The notes beneath the pieces are model-generated. The model did no database searches, had not been told where the DNA came from, and saw nothing but the letters and a program-made list of their open reading frames with translations. A DNA stretch of 64,000 nt, from NCBI RefSeq assembly GCF_013423485.1, contig NZ_JABFFR010000001.1:124001-188000 (forward strand), in the 5' to 3' direction. The DNA comes from Azospirillum oleiclasticum. GTDB taxonomy: Bacteria > Pseudomonadota > Alphaproteobacteria > Azospirillales > Azospirillaceae. Positions within the stretch are counted from its first letter, which is position 1; each line of letters starts with the position of its first letter. The position numbers and the translations under genes are program-made. Below, in pieces: positions 42,408-50,429 of the stretch.

Positions 42408-43910
42408 TCAGCGGGGGATCGAATCGTCGCCGATCCGGTCGAGCAACGCCTCGATTTCCGGCCCATAGCTGCGGTCGCCCTCGTAGGGGGGCACGACGGC
42501 ACGGACGGCGGCCCGGCAGGCGTCCACCCCCTCACCCGGCGCCTGCGCGCGCTGGTCCAGCGCCACGGCGGCGGCGTAGGCCTCGTGCACCAGGATGATG
42601 CGGACGAGTCCGTCGATCTCGGCCAGCCGGTCGAGCGCCGGCAGCGTCATGGTCATCACGTCCTCCTGCCCGAAGGAGCTGTCGCCGTGCTGGAGCGAGG
42701 GCGGCACCGCCAGCGACCGCAGCCGCGCGGCGTAACCCAGCACCGCCTTGTGCAGCGTGACCAGCCCGGCATCCAGCCCCGGCCGCTTGGCGAGTTGTGG
42801 TGACAGGCCGGAAAAGCGCGGGTCGAGCAGCCGGTGCAGCCGCCGCTCCGACAGCAGCCCGGCCTGGGCCAGCGCCAGCGCCGCCCCTTCCACCGCGTGG
42901 GTCAGCGCCGCGGCGTGGAAGTTGCCGGCGTGCAGCAGCCGCCCGCCGGCCGCATCCTCCGCGTCGGCCAGGAAGGCCGGGTTATCGCCGACGCTGGTCA
43001 TTTCCCGCAGAGTTGCCGTCTCCAGCCCGTCCAGCGCGTCGGAGAGCACCCCGTGGATCTGCGGGATGACTCGGAAGGATACCGGCGCCTGCCGGCCCGC
43101 TCGCTCGATCGCGCTGCCGGCGACCAGGGCCATGATCTCCGCCGCCGCTTCTCCCAGCCCCGGATCGGGCCGGAGGTCGGCCACGGCGGGGTGGAAGGGC
43201 TCCAGCGGCGCCGCCAGCCCGTCCACCGCCATGGCCGCCACCTGTCCGGCGAGACGGCGCGTCGCCCGCAGCCGGCGCAGCGCATGCCACGCCACGGCGG
43301 GGGCCGCAGCCACGCCGTTGATCAGGGCGATCCCCTCCTTGGGCTGCGGGTCGTAGGGGGCGAGGCCGCGTGCGGTGTGCCAGTCGGCGGCGGATTGCCG
43401 ATGCCCCTCGCCGTCGAGCACGAATCCCTCGCCGATCAGCGGCTGGGCCATGTGCGTCAGCGGGATGATCTCCCCCGCCATGCCGTGCCCCTGGCTGGGC
43501 ACATACGGCGCCATGCCGTCGTTCAGCCGCTCCGCCATCACCCGGCATAGCGCCGGCGTCACCGCCGGAGCACCGCCCAGGAACTGCGCGAGGCGCACCA
43601 GCAGCATGCCGCGCGCGACCGCGGCGGGGTAGGGCGCGCCGGTGGCGGCGGCGCGTCCCATCAGGATCTGGCGGGGCAGCAGCGCCATCTCCTCCGGCGT
43701 CAGGTCGGTCTTGGACAGCGCGCCCAACCCGGTGTTGACGCCGTAGCAGATCACGCCAGTCGCCAGATGCTTGAGAAACAGCCCCCGGCTCTCCGCCACC
43801 CGCTCCAGGGCCGCATCGCCCAGCACGAGCGCGGCGCCACCGTATGCCACCCGCTCGTACGCGTCGGCGGTCAGGTCGGCGGGGCCGTCCAGGCGTACGG
43901 CGTCGGTCAC
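42408..43910 (-). CDS. HAL/PAL-family ammonia-lyase homologue lacking the MIO serine
   Basis: A 500-residue member of the histidine/phenylalanine ammonia-lyase family. Conserved landmarks are YGVNTGLG (Tyr56), KEGIALINGV (Asn198), PQIHG with Arg280, GNFH, and QED with Glu416. The cofactor motif, which in the family is Gly-Ala-Ser-Gly-Asp, reads Gly-Met-Ala-Gly-Glu here (143-147). Ser is Ala145, so the self-made MIO cofactor cannot form in the usual way. The active-site Tyr of HutH (Tyr280) is Val277. GTG 43910 overlaps the ABC ATPase stop by GTGA. Its product may act non-enzymatically or by different chemistry, with the ABC substrate as ligand. Confidence 0.88.
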   Translation of the reverse strand: MTDAVRLDGPADLTADAYERVAYGGAALVLGDAALERVAESRGLFLKHLATGVICYGVNTGLGALSKTDLTPEEMALLPRQILMGRAAATGAPYPAAVARGMLLVRLAQFLGGAPAVTPALCRVMAERLNDGMAPYVPSQGHGMAGEIIPLTHMAQPLIGEGFVLDGEGHRQSAADWHTARGLAPYDPQPKEGIALINGVAAAPAVAWHALRRLRATRRLAGQVAAMAVDGLAAPLEPFHPAVADLRPDPGLGEAAAEIMALVAGSAIERAGRQAPVSFRVIPQIHGVLSDALDGLETATLREMTSVGDNPAFLADAEDAAGGRLLHAGNFHAAALTHAVEGAALALAQAGLLSERRLHRLLDPRFSGLSPQLAKRPGLDAGLVTLHKAVLGYAARLRSLAVPPSLQHGDSSFGQEDVMTMTLPALDRLAEIDGLVRIILVHEAYAAAVALDQRAQAPGEGVDACRAAVRAVVPPYEGDRSYGPEIEALLDRIGDDSIPR

Positions 43911-44872
43911 GGGCGTTCCGGGGCATCGTTGGGGAAATGGCAGGCGGCAGACTGGCCCAGCCGGTCCGGTCCGGCCACCGGCACAAGGGCCGGGTCCTGC
44001 TCCCGACAGCGGGGCTGGGCCTTGGGGCAGCGGGTCTGGAACCGGCAGCCGGGCGGCAGCGCCGTGGGGCTGGGGATCTCGCCGGCGATTGTGGCGCGGG
44101 GGTGGAGCCGTTCGGGGTCGATCACCGGGTTGGCGGCGATCAGCGCGCGGGTGTAGGGGTGCGCCGGCCGGGCGAAGACCGTGCGCGTCGGCCCATGCTC
44201 GACCAGCCGGCCCAGATACATCACCGCCACTTCGTCGGTCACCGTGCGCACGACGCTCAGGTTGTGGCTGACCAGCAGGTAGGTCAGGCCGAAGCGGCCC
44301 TGGAGGTCGTGCATCAGGTTCAGCAGGTCGCCCTGGATCGACACGTCGAGCCCGGCGGTCGGCTCGTCCGCCACCACCAGCCGCGGGTTCAGCACCAGCG
44401 CGCGGGCGATGCCCACCCGCCGTGCCTGCCCGCCGGAGACCTGGTGCGGGTGCTTGTCGAGCAGCGCCTCCTTGATGCCGATGGCGTCCATCAGCTCGCG
44501 CATGCGCGGCCAATGCTCCTTGAGGGGCAGGCCGTGGATGCGCAGCGGCTCCTCCAGCAGCGTCCGGATGGTCAGGCGCGGGGAGAGGGAGGAGACGGGA
44601 TCCTGGAAGATCATCTGCGCCTGCCGCCGGAACCAGCGGCGCTCGCCGGCCGGCAGCGCGTGCACGTCGCGCCCGTCGAACAGCACGCGCCCTTCCGTCG
44701 GCCGGAGCAGCCCGAGGATCAGTTTGGAGACGGTGGTCTTGCCGGATCCGCTCTCCCCCACCAGCCCCAGCGTCTCGCCGGGATGGATGGCGAAGGACAC
44801 GCTGTCGACCGCGCGCAGCACGCCGCCGTAGAGCACGGTGACGTTCTCGATGGACGCGAGCGGCGCCGTCAT
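43907..44872 (-). CDS. Oligopeptide-type ABC transporter ATPase (OppF/DppF-like)
   Basis: A 321-residue ABC ATPase. Walker A GESGSGKTT, signature VSGGQARRVGIARAL, Walker B LVVADEPTAGLD and the H-loop SHNLSVVRT are intact. The C-terminal Cys-rich extension CRFQTRCPKAQPRC is typical of Opp/Dpp ATPases, some of which bind an Fe-S cluster there. It energises peptide or related import with the other four proteins of the operon. ATG 44872 overlaps the upstream ATPase stop as ATGA, and its own stop overlaps the lyase start. Confidence 0.95.
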   Translation of the reverse strand: MTAPLASIENVTVLYGGVLRAVDSVSFAIHPGETLGLVGESGSGKTTVSKLILGLLRPTEGRVLFDGRDVHALPAGERRWFRRQAQMIFQDPVSSLSPRLTIRTLLEEPLRIHGLPLKEHWPRMRELMDAIGIKEALLDKHPHQVSGGQARRVGIARALVLNPRLVVADEPTAGLDVSIQGDLLNLMHDLQGRFGLTYLLVSHNLSVVRTVTDEVAVMYLGRLVEHGPTRTVFARPAHPYTRALIAANPVIDPERLHPRATIAGEIPSPTALPPGCRFQTRCPKAQPRCREQDPALVPVAGPDRLGQSAACHFPNDAPERP

Positions 44873-45852
44873 GCCAGCACGCAGGCGGCGCGGTGCCCCG
44901 GCGCCACCTCCCTCAGGGCCGGCACGCCCTGCAGGCAGCGGTCGTGCGCCTGTGGGCAGCGGCCGGCGAAGATGCAGGCGTCGGGCACGTCGAACAGGTC
45001 TGGAACCCCGCCGGGGATAGAGCGCAGCCGTTCGCCGCGCCCGTCGCCCTCGCCGATCTCGCATTCCAGCAGCAGGCGGGTGTAGGGGTGGCGGGGGTTG
45101 GTGAACAGGTCGCGCGCGCTGGCGGACTCCACCACCGTGCCCGCGTACATCACCACCACCTCGTCGCACAGCGACGACACCACGCCCAGGCTGTGCGAGA
45201 TGAACAGGATCGAGCCGTCGAAGCCGGCCCGCAGATCCTCGAACAGCCGCAGGATCTGCGCCTCGATGGTGACGTCGAGCGCGGTGGTCGGCTCGTCGGC
45301 GATCAGCAGCTCCGGCTCGCACAGCAGCGCCATGGCGATGACGATGCGCTGGCGCATGCCGCCGGAGAACTGGTGCGGGTAGTCGCGGATGCGCTTCTCC
45401 GGAGCGGGGATGCCGACGGTGCGCAGCATCTCCACGGCGCGGGCGTGCAGCTCCCGCCGCGAGCGGTCGGGAAAGGCGTTGCGCTGCACGTCCACCATCT
45501 GCGTCTCCACCCGGAAGACCGGGTTGAGCGCGGTCATCGGGTCCTGGAACACCATGGCGACGCGGCGCCCGCGCATGCGGCGCATGGCGTCCGGCGGCAG
45601 GGCCAGCAGGTCGGTGCCGTCCAGCGTGATGCTCCCCGTCACCGCGTGCAGGTTGGGTGGTAGCAACCGCATGACGGCGGACGCCATGGTGGACTTGCCG
45701 CTGCCGCTCTCCCCCACCACGCCGACGATGCGGCCGCGGGGGATGGCAAGCGTGACGTCGCGCAGCACCCGCGCCACACCCCGCGCGGTGGCGAAAGACA
45801 GGCTTAGGCCCTGCACGTCGAGAAGGGGGGCGGCCAGCGGAGGAGCGGTCAT
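44869..45852 (-). CDS. Oligopeptide-type ABC transporter ATPase (OppD/DppD-like)
   Basis: A 327-residue ABC ATPase. Walker A GESGSGKST, signature FSGGMRQRIVIAMAL, Walker B LLIADEPTTALD and H-loop SHSLGVVSS are all present. The oligopeptide C-terminal extension has CIFAGRCPQAHDRC. Together with the OppF-like protein it forms the ATPase pair. The ATG at 45852 overlaps the permease stop (ATGA), so the whole run of transport genes is translated as one unit. Confidence 0.95.
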   Translation of the reverse strand: MTAPPLAAPLLDVQGLSLSFATARGVARVLRDVTLAIPRGRIVGVVGESGSGKSTMASAVMRLLPPNLHAVTGSITLDGTDLLALPPDAMRRMRGRRVAMVFQDPMTALNPVFRVETQMVDVQRNAFPDRSRRELHARAVEMLRTVGIPAPEKRIRDYPHQFSGGMRQRIVIAMALLCEPELLIADEPTTALDVTIEAQILRLFEDLRAGFDGSILFISHSLGVVSSLCDEVVVMYAGTVVESASARDLFTNPRHPYTRLLLECEIGEGDGRGERLRSIPGGVPDLFDVPDACIFAGRCPQAHDRCLQGVPALREVAPGHRAACVLA

Positions 45853-46685
45853 GGTGTGGTCCGCAGCTTGGGGTCGATGGCGTCGCGCAGCGCCTCCCCG
45901 AACAGGGTGAAGCCCAGCGTGGCGAGCGTCAGCATCACGCCGGACGACACCACCGGCCAGGGCGACTGGTTCAGGTTGGCGTAGCCGTCGTTCAGCAGCG
46001 TGCCCCAGCTCGGCAGCGGCGGCGGCACGCCGACGCCAAGGAAGCTCAGCCCCGCCTCGATGGTGATGACCACGGGAATGTCCATGCTGGCGAGCACCAC
46101 GAGCGGCCCCATGATGTTGGGGAGGATGTGGACGAGCACCAGCCGCACCGGCCCGGCGCCCAGCACCCGCTCGGCTTCCAGAAACGGGGCGTTCTTCAGC
46201 GACAGCACCTGGGCACGCGCCACCCGACCGAAATGCGGGACCAGCGTGACCGACACGATCAGCACCACCTTCGACAGGCCGGGGCCGAGCAGCGCCACCA
46301 CCGCCAGAGCAAAGACCAGGCTGGGGAAGGAGCTGATGATGTCGAACAGCACCAGGATCAGCCGCTCCCCCTGCGGCGGGGCGTAGGCGGCGGCGATGCC
46401 CAGCAGGGTGCCGACCGCCAGCGCGATGGCGATGGTGGACAGCGCCACCAGCAGCGCCACCTGGGTCCCGTGCAGGATGCGGCTGAACAGGTCGCGCCCC
46501 AACTGGTCCGTGCCCATGGGGTGGGCGAGGCTGGGCGCGGCGAAGCGGTTGAGCACGTCGAGCTTCTGCGGGTCGTAGGGCGACAGCACCTGCGCTCCGG
46601 CGCCCAGCAGGACGATCAGCGCCACCAGGATCAGGCCGAGCCGTCCGGTCGGGCTGGACCAGACGCGGGCGAAAACATCCCTCAT
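45849..46685 (-). CDS. Oligopeptide-type ABC permease (OppC/DppC-like)
   Basis: A 278-residue inner-membrane permease. An N-terminal helix (LGLILVALIVLLGAGAQVLS) is followed by HPMGTDQLGRDLFSRI, the family signature just inside the N-terminus, then five more helices. The EAA loop for contacting the ATPases is in the EAERVLGAGPVRLVLVHILP region. Overlaps with both neighbours by four bases. Substrate cannot be told from sequence. Confidence 0.95.
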   Translation of the reverse strand: MRDVFARVWSSPTGRLGLILVALIVLLGAGAQVLSPYDPQKLDVLNRFAAPSLAHPMGTDQLGRDLFSRILHGTQVALLVALSTIAIALAVGTLLGIAAAYAPPQGERLILVLFDIISSFPSLVFALAVVALLGPGLSKVVLIVSVTLVPHFGRVARAQVLSLKNAPFLEAERVLGAGPVRLVLVHILPNIMGPLVVLASMDIPVVITIEAGLSFLGVGVPPPLPSWGTLLNDGYANLNQSPWPVVSSGVMLTLATLGFTLFGEALRDAIDPKLRTTP

Positions 46686-47644
46686 GCCACCCCCTTCTGC
46701 GGGCGCAGCCGCGGGTCGAGCCAGGCGTAGGACAGGTCAACCAGCAGGTTGGTCAGCACGAACAGCAGCACCACCACCAGCACTCCGGCCTGCACGACCG
46801 GGTAATTGCGAGTGAGGATGGCGTCGTAGACCAGCGTGCCGATGCCGGGCCGGGCGAAGATGATCTCCGCGAAGATCGCCCCACCCAGCAGCCGCCCGAC
46901 ACCCAGGCCGAGGATCGCCACGGTGGGGATGGCGGCGTTCTTCAGCGCGTATTTGTAGACGATTTTCCGGTCCGGGATGCCGAAGGCCCGCGCCGTGCGG
47001 ATGTAGGGCTCGCCCAGCACCTCCAGCAGGGAGGAGCGCATGAGCCGCGCGATGTAGCCGACCCAGCCCAGCGCCAGCGACACCGACGGCAGGATCAGGC
47101 GTACGAGCTGGTCCAGCACATCCCCCGGCTCGCCGGCACCCAGCACCGGCAGCCAATCCAGCCAGATGGAGAAGATCAGCAGCAGGAAGATCGCCACCAC
47201 GAAGTTGGGCATGGCGATGAAGGACACGCTGAGCACCGCCGCGACGCGGTCGCCGCGGCTGCCGGGGTTGGTGGCGGCGTAGCAACCCAGCGGCACGCCG
47301 ACCAGCACCGCCAGCCCGATGGCGGCGATGGTCAGCGTGACGGTGAAGGGCAGGACCTCCATCACCATGGTCAGGATCGGCCGGCCGCTGATCACGTCGG
47401 TGCCCAGGTTGCCGGTGGCCACCTGACCGAAGAACATCAGCAGCCGCTCGTGCAGCGGGCGGTCGAGGCCCATCCGCTCGGCCAGCGCCGCCACCGCCTC
47501 CGGCGTGGCGCGGGGGCCGAGCAGCACGGAGGCGGGGTTGCCGGGCACAAGCAGCGTCAGCGCGAAGAGCAGAGTCACCGCGCCGACAACCACCAGCGCG
47601 GTGGTGAGCAGCCGGCCCGACAGGTAGCGCAGGGTGGGGTGCAT
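46682..47644 (-). CDS. Oligopeptide-type ABC permease (OppB/DppB-like)
   Basis: A 320-residue inner-membrane permease. The N-terminal helix (LLTTALVVVGAVTLLFALTL) leads to the VPGNPASVLLG segment typical of DppB/OppB, followed by five more helices and the EAA-type loop (EPYIRTARAFGIPDRKIVYK). The ATG 47644 lies 14 bases after the substrate-binding protein stop; its stop overlaps the next permease as ATGA. Confidence 0.95.
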   Translation of the reverse strand: MHPTLRYLSGRLLTTALVVVGAVTLLFALTLLVPGNPASVLLGPRATPEAVAALAERMGLDRPLHERLLMFFGQVATGNLGTDVISGRPILTMVMEVLPFTVTLTIAAIGLAVLVGVPLGCYAATNPGSRGDRVAAVLSVSFIAMPNFVVAIFLLLIFSIWLDWLPVLGAGEPGDVLDQLVRLILPSVSLALGWVGYIARLMRSSLLEVLGEPYIRTARAFGIPDRKIVYKYALKNAAIPTVAILGLGVGRLLGGAIFAEIIFARPGIGTLVYDAILTRNYPVVQAGVLVVVLLFVLTNLLVDLSYAWLDPRLRPQKGVA

Positions 47645-47658
47645 CCGTCGGGCGGCCG

Positions 47659-49212
47659 TCAGGCGTCGGTGAACTTGTCGAACTGCAGGTCGTCGCCGTT
47701 GGGCAGGATGGCCGGCTTCAGCCAGCTGCGGCTGGCGAAGACATTCACCTCGTGCGTCAGCCAGATGTAGGCCGCCGACTGGTCCATCAATTTCTGCATC
47801 TCGATGTACAGGCGCGCCCGCTCGTTGCTGTCGATGGTGGAGGCGGCGGCCGCGTAGAGCCGGTCGAACTCGGGATTCTTCCAGCGCTGCCAGTTCCACA
47901 CGCCGACCTGCTCGGACACGAACCACTGTGTCTGGAAGGCCGGATCGGCCTTGCCACCGAAGCGCTGGATCGACAGATCCAGGTTCTTTCCGGCGTCGCC
48001 GTTGCCGGCCGACCAGAAGCTGCCGCCGTCGAGCACTTCAAGCTGGAGGTCGATGCCGACCTCGGCCAGCAGCGCCTGCACCACCACGCCCGCGGTCTGG
48101 TAGGCGGGACGGTTGAGCAGGGTCAGCTTCGCCTTGAAGCCGCCGCCATGCCCGGCCTCGGCCAGCAGCGCCTTGGCTCCGGCGACGTCGCGCTTGTGGA
48201 CGGGGGCGTCCGCCCAATGGCCGAGCAGGCCGGGGGCCACCAGCGCCTTGGCGCGGCCGACCGCGCCGTTGTAGGCGGCCAGGATCACCTGATCCACGTC
48301 GATCGCCTTGCGGATCGCCTCGCGGACCTTGGGGTTGTCGAAGGGAGGCTTCTCGACGTTGATGCCGATCCACACGAAGTTGATCGAATCCTGCGAGATC
48401 ACCTTGGTGTTGGCGACCCGCGCCATGTCCTTGGCGCCGGTCGGCTCGATCACCGTGAAGTCCAGCTCGCCGGAGCGGTAGGCGAGCTCGGCCGTCTTCG
48501 GGTCCTGCACCGGCCGCAGCACGATCTCGTTGAACGCCATCTTCGGACCCTTCCAGTCCGGATTGGCCTTGAGCACGATGCGCTGGTTCGGCTGCCACTC
48601 CGCGAAGGTGTAGGGACCGGAGCCGATCAGCGTGTTCTTGACCTTGTCGCCCAGCGCCTCGAACGCCTTCTTCGACACCAGCGCGCCGGAGCCGTCGGGC
48701 AGCGTGACCAGCCAGATGGCCGGGGCCGGGGTCTTCAGATGGATGCGGCCGGTGTGGGTGCCGGTCACCTCGACACGGTCCAGCGCCTCCCAGTCCTTGG
48801 CGTACTGGTGCGGCTTGCCGTCGGGGCCCGGCTGACGGAAGCGCTCGAAGGAGAACTTCACGTCCTCGGCCGTCAGCTCGCCATAGCCGCCGTGGAACAT
48901 CTGGCCGGGCTTCAGCTCGAACTCGATCAGGGTCGGGGAGACCTGGGTGATCGTCTTCGCCGCGTCCGGCTCCCACTCGAACGTGCCGGGCTTGAAGGAG
49001 ATCAGCCGCTGGCACACCGCGCGGATGACGTTGCCTTCGATGAAGCTGACGCGGTTCGCCGGGTCCAGGTTCTGGATGTCGCGCACCACGCGCACGGTCA
49101 GCCGGTCGCGCGCCGCGAAGGCTTGACCGGTGAAGCCGAAGGGCAGGGCGGCGGCACCGCCCAGAATGGCGCCGGTCCGCAGGACGGATCGCCGGGAATA
49201 GGTGGTATCCAT
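47659..49212 (-). CDS. ABC transporter periplasmic binding protein (peptide class, Tat-type signal)
   Basis: A 517-residue solute-binding protein (SBP family 5). The N-terminus MDTTYSRRSVLRTGAILGG carries twin arginines, so a Tat signal is likely. The mature protein has family landmarks NLDPANRVSFIEGNV, WEPDAAKTITQVSPTLIEF, LTAEDVKFSFERF and GSGPYTFAEWQPNQ. It feeds the four-protein transporter that follows. The substrate may be a peptide, opine or another amino compound. The lyase-like gene at the operon end suggests an aromatic or histidine-like ligand, by context only. Confidence 0.94.
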   Translation of the reverse strand: MDTTYSRRSVLRTGAILGGAAALPFGFTGQAFAARDRLTVRVVRDIQNLDPANRVSFIEGNVIRAVCQRLISFKPGTFEWEPDAAKTITQVSPTLIEFELKPGQMFHGGYGELTAEDVKFSFERFRQPGPDGKPHQYAKDWEALDRVEVTGTHTGRIHLKTPAPAIWLVTLPDGSGALVSKKAFEALGDKVKNTLIGSGPYTFAEWQPNQRIVLKANPDWKGPKMAFNEIVLRPVQDPKTAELAYRSGELDFTVIEPTGAKDMARVANTKVISQDSINFVWIGINVEKPPFDNPKVREAIRKAIDVDQVILAAYNGAVGRAKALVAPGLLGHWADAPVHKRDVAGAKALLAEAGHGGGFKAKLTLLNRPAYQTAGVVVQALLAEVGIDLQLEVLDGGSFWSAGNGDAGKNLDLSIQRFGGKADPAFQTQWFVSEQVGVWNWQRWKNPEFDRLYAAAASTIDSNERARLYIEMQKLMDQSAAYIWLTHEVNVFASRSWLKPAILPNGDDLQFDKFTDA

Positions 49213-49365
49213 GCTCCGCGCTCCCTGTCTTGGCGCCTTGTTCGCGCCGTTCAATGTCTCTGCCACAAAGCGTAGCGATGGCTCCCGGTGCCGACCAGCC
49301 TTTCCTGTTCACGTCGGCGTGCGATCCGATAGTGTCGGCCGGGTTTTTCGCCGTACGGAGGAGCC

Positions 49366-49824
49366 ATGACGACCGCAACCGACATCCAGATCCGCCCCAT
49401 CGGCCCCGGCGACCGGGAGGCGTGGCACCCGCTGTGGCGCGGATATCAAGCCTTCTACCGCGTGGACATCCCGGAAACGACGACGGACGTCACCTGGAGC
49501 CGCCTGCTCGACCCGGCCGAGCCGGTGTCCGGCGCGCTCGCCTGGGACGGGGCGGAGGCGGTCGGTCTGGTGCACTGGATCCGCCACAGATCCTGCTGGA
49601 CGGTGGGAGACTATGCCTATCTTCAGGATCTTTTCGTAGCGGAAGCGCGTCGTGGCGCGGGACTCGGACGTAACCTGATCATGCATGTCTATACAACCGC
49701 AGCGGAGGCCGGCTGTTCCCGCGTCTATTGGCTGACCCACGAAACCAACACCGACGCCATGCAGCTCTACGACCGGATCGCGGAGCGGTCGGGCTTCGTG
49801 CAGTACCGGAAGCTGTTGGGGTGA
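49366..49824 (+). CDS. GNAT-family N-acetyltransferase
   Basis: A 152-residue GNAT acetyltransferase. The acetyl-CoA-binding motif A is seen in YLQDLFVAEARRGAGLGRNLI (R/Q-x-x-G-x-G/A, about 86-106) and motif B in RVYWLTHETNTDAMQLYDRI. It resembles acetyltransferases acting on small amines or peptides; the acceptor is unknown. It is divergent from the ABC operon across a 153-bp gap and followed by a strong inverted repeat. Confidence 0.88.
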   Translation: MTTATDIQIRPIGPGDREAWHPLWRGYQAFYRVDIPETTTDVTWSRLLDPAEPVSGALAWDGAEAVGLVHWIRHRSCWTVGDYAYLQDLFVAEARRGAGLGRNLIMHVYTTAAEAGCSRVYWLTHETNTDAMQLYDRIAERSGFVQYRKLLG

Positions 49825-49880
49825 TCCCTGGCTCCGCCGTATGACAGGCAGTTTGCTCTTGCGAGGGCCGTGGGACGGGC

Positions 49881-49921
49881 TTACGGTGACGTCCGTGTCA
49901 TCCGAATGGATGTCACCGTAA
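49881..49921. promoter_or_regulatory. Large palindrome upstream of the DUF2798 gene
   Basis: TTACGGTGACGTCC (49881-49894) and GGATGTCACCGTAA (49908-49921) pair at 13 of 14 positions. A second stem CATCC-GAAT-GGATG sits inside, and a related half-site GCGTTACCGTCATG follows to 49936. The arrangement looks like a multi-site operator for a dimeric regulator in the 208-bp gap between the acetyltransferase and DUF2798 genes. Seen directly; the regulator is unknown. Confidence 0.6.
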
Positions 49922-50032
49922 GCGTTACCGTCATGCAACGCGCCAATCAGTGCCGGCCAACACCGGTGCTTGCCCGGTTGTTCAGCCGGGCGCGGCGCAT
50001 GTTCGGACCGGTGCCTTGCGGAGTGAACGCGC

Positions 50033-50299
50033 ATGAACGCGCAGACCACCAAATCCCTTGTTCGTTTTCCCAAATTGCCGGCGCGCTACGCCGGCATCGT
50101 CATGCCCTTCCTGTTGTCGGTGCTGATGACGGCCATTGTCTCCTTCATCCGCACGCTGCGCGGTGTGGGTTTCGGCAACGCCTCGGTGTCGCTGTGGCTC
50201 AACGCCTGGGTCCTGTCCTGGGTGGTGGCCTTCCCGACGTTGCTTGTGGCGCTGCCCATCGTCCGCCGCCTGACAACGGCGCTTGTGGCGGCGCGCTGA
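50033..50299 (+). CDS. DUF2798 small membrane protein
   Basis: An 88-residue protein with two membrane helices (about 19-40, VMPFLLSVLMTAIVSFIRTL, and 55-77, LNAWVLSWVVAFPTLLVALPI). The pattern F-P-K-L-P-x-R-Y then P-x-x-x-S-x-x-M-T matches DUF2798. Function unknown; family members often appear under small-molecule-responsive control. GGAGTGA precedes the ATG. The palindrome upstream is the likely control site. Confidence 0.85.
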   Translation: MNAQTTKSLVRFPKLPARYAGIVMPFLLSVLMTAIVSFIRTLRGVGFGNASVSLWLNAWVLSWVVAFPTLLVALPIVRRLTTALVAAR

Positions 50300-50429
50300 C
50301 CGCCGGCCCCGGGCGGGGCGGTTTGCCGCGCCCGGGGTGACAACGCGAATCCCGATCGCTGCCGCTTGCGTCCCGCTGTTCGTCGTCGTTAATGTCGCGG
50401 ACTGGTTCGCGAGCGGAGTGACGGCAGCG

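Noticed and set aside
42408..43910. Annotation as a standard histidine ammonia-lyase (hutH)
   Set aside because: The MIO-forming Ser and one active-site Tyr are missing, and no hutU, hutI or hutG genes are near. The product should not be called HutH.
49870..50340. Open frame across the palindrome and the DUF2798 gene
   Set aside because: It covers the operator-like palindrome and is out of frame with the well-supported DUF2798 gene; composition is not protein-like.
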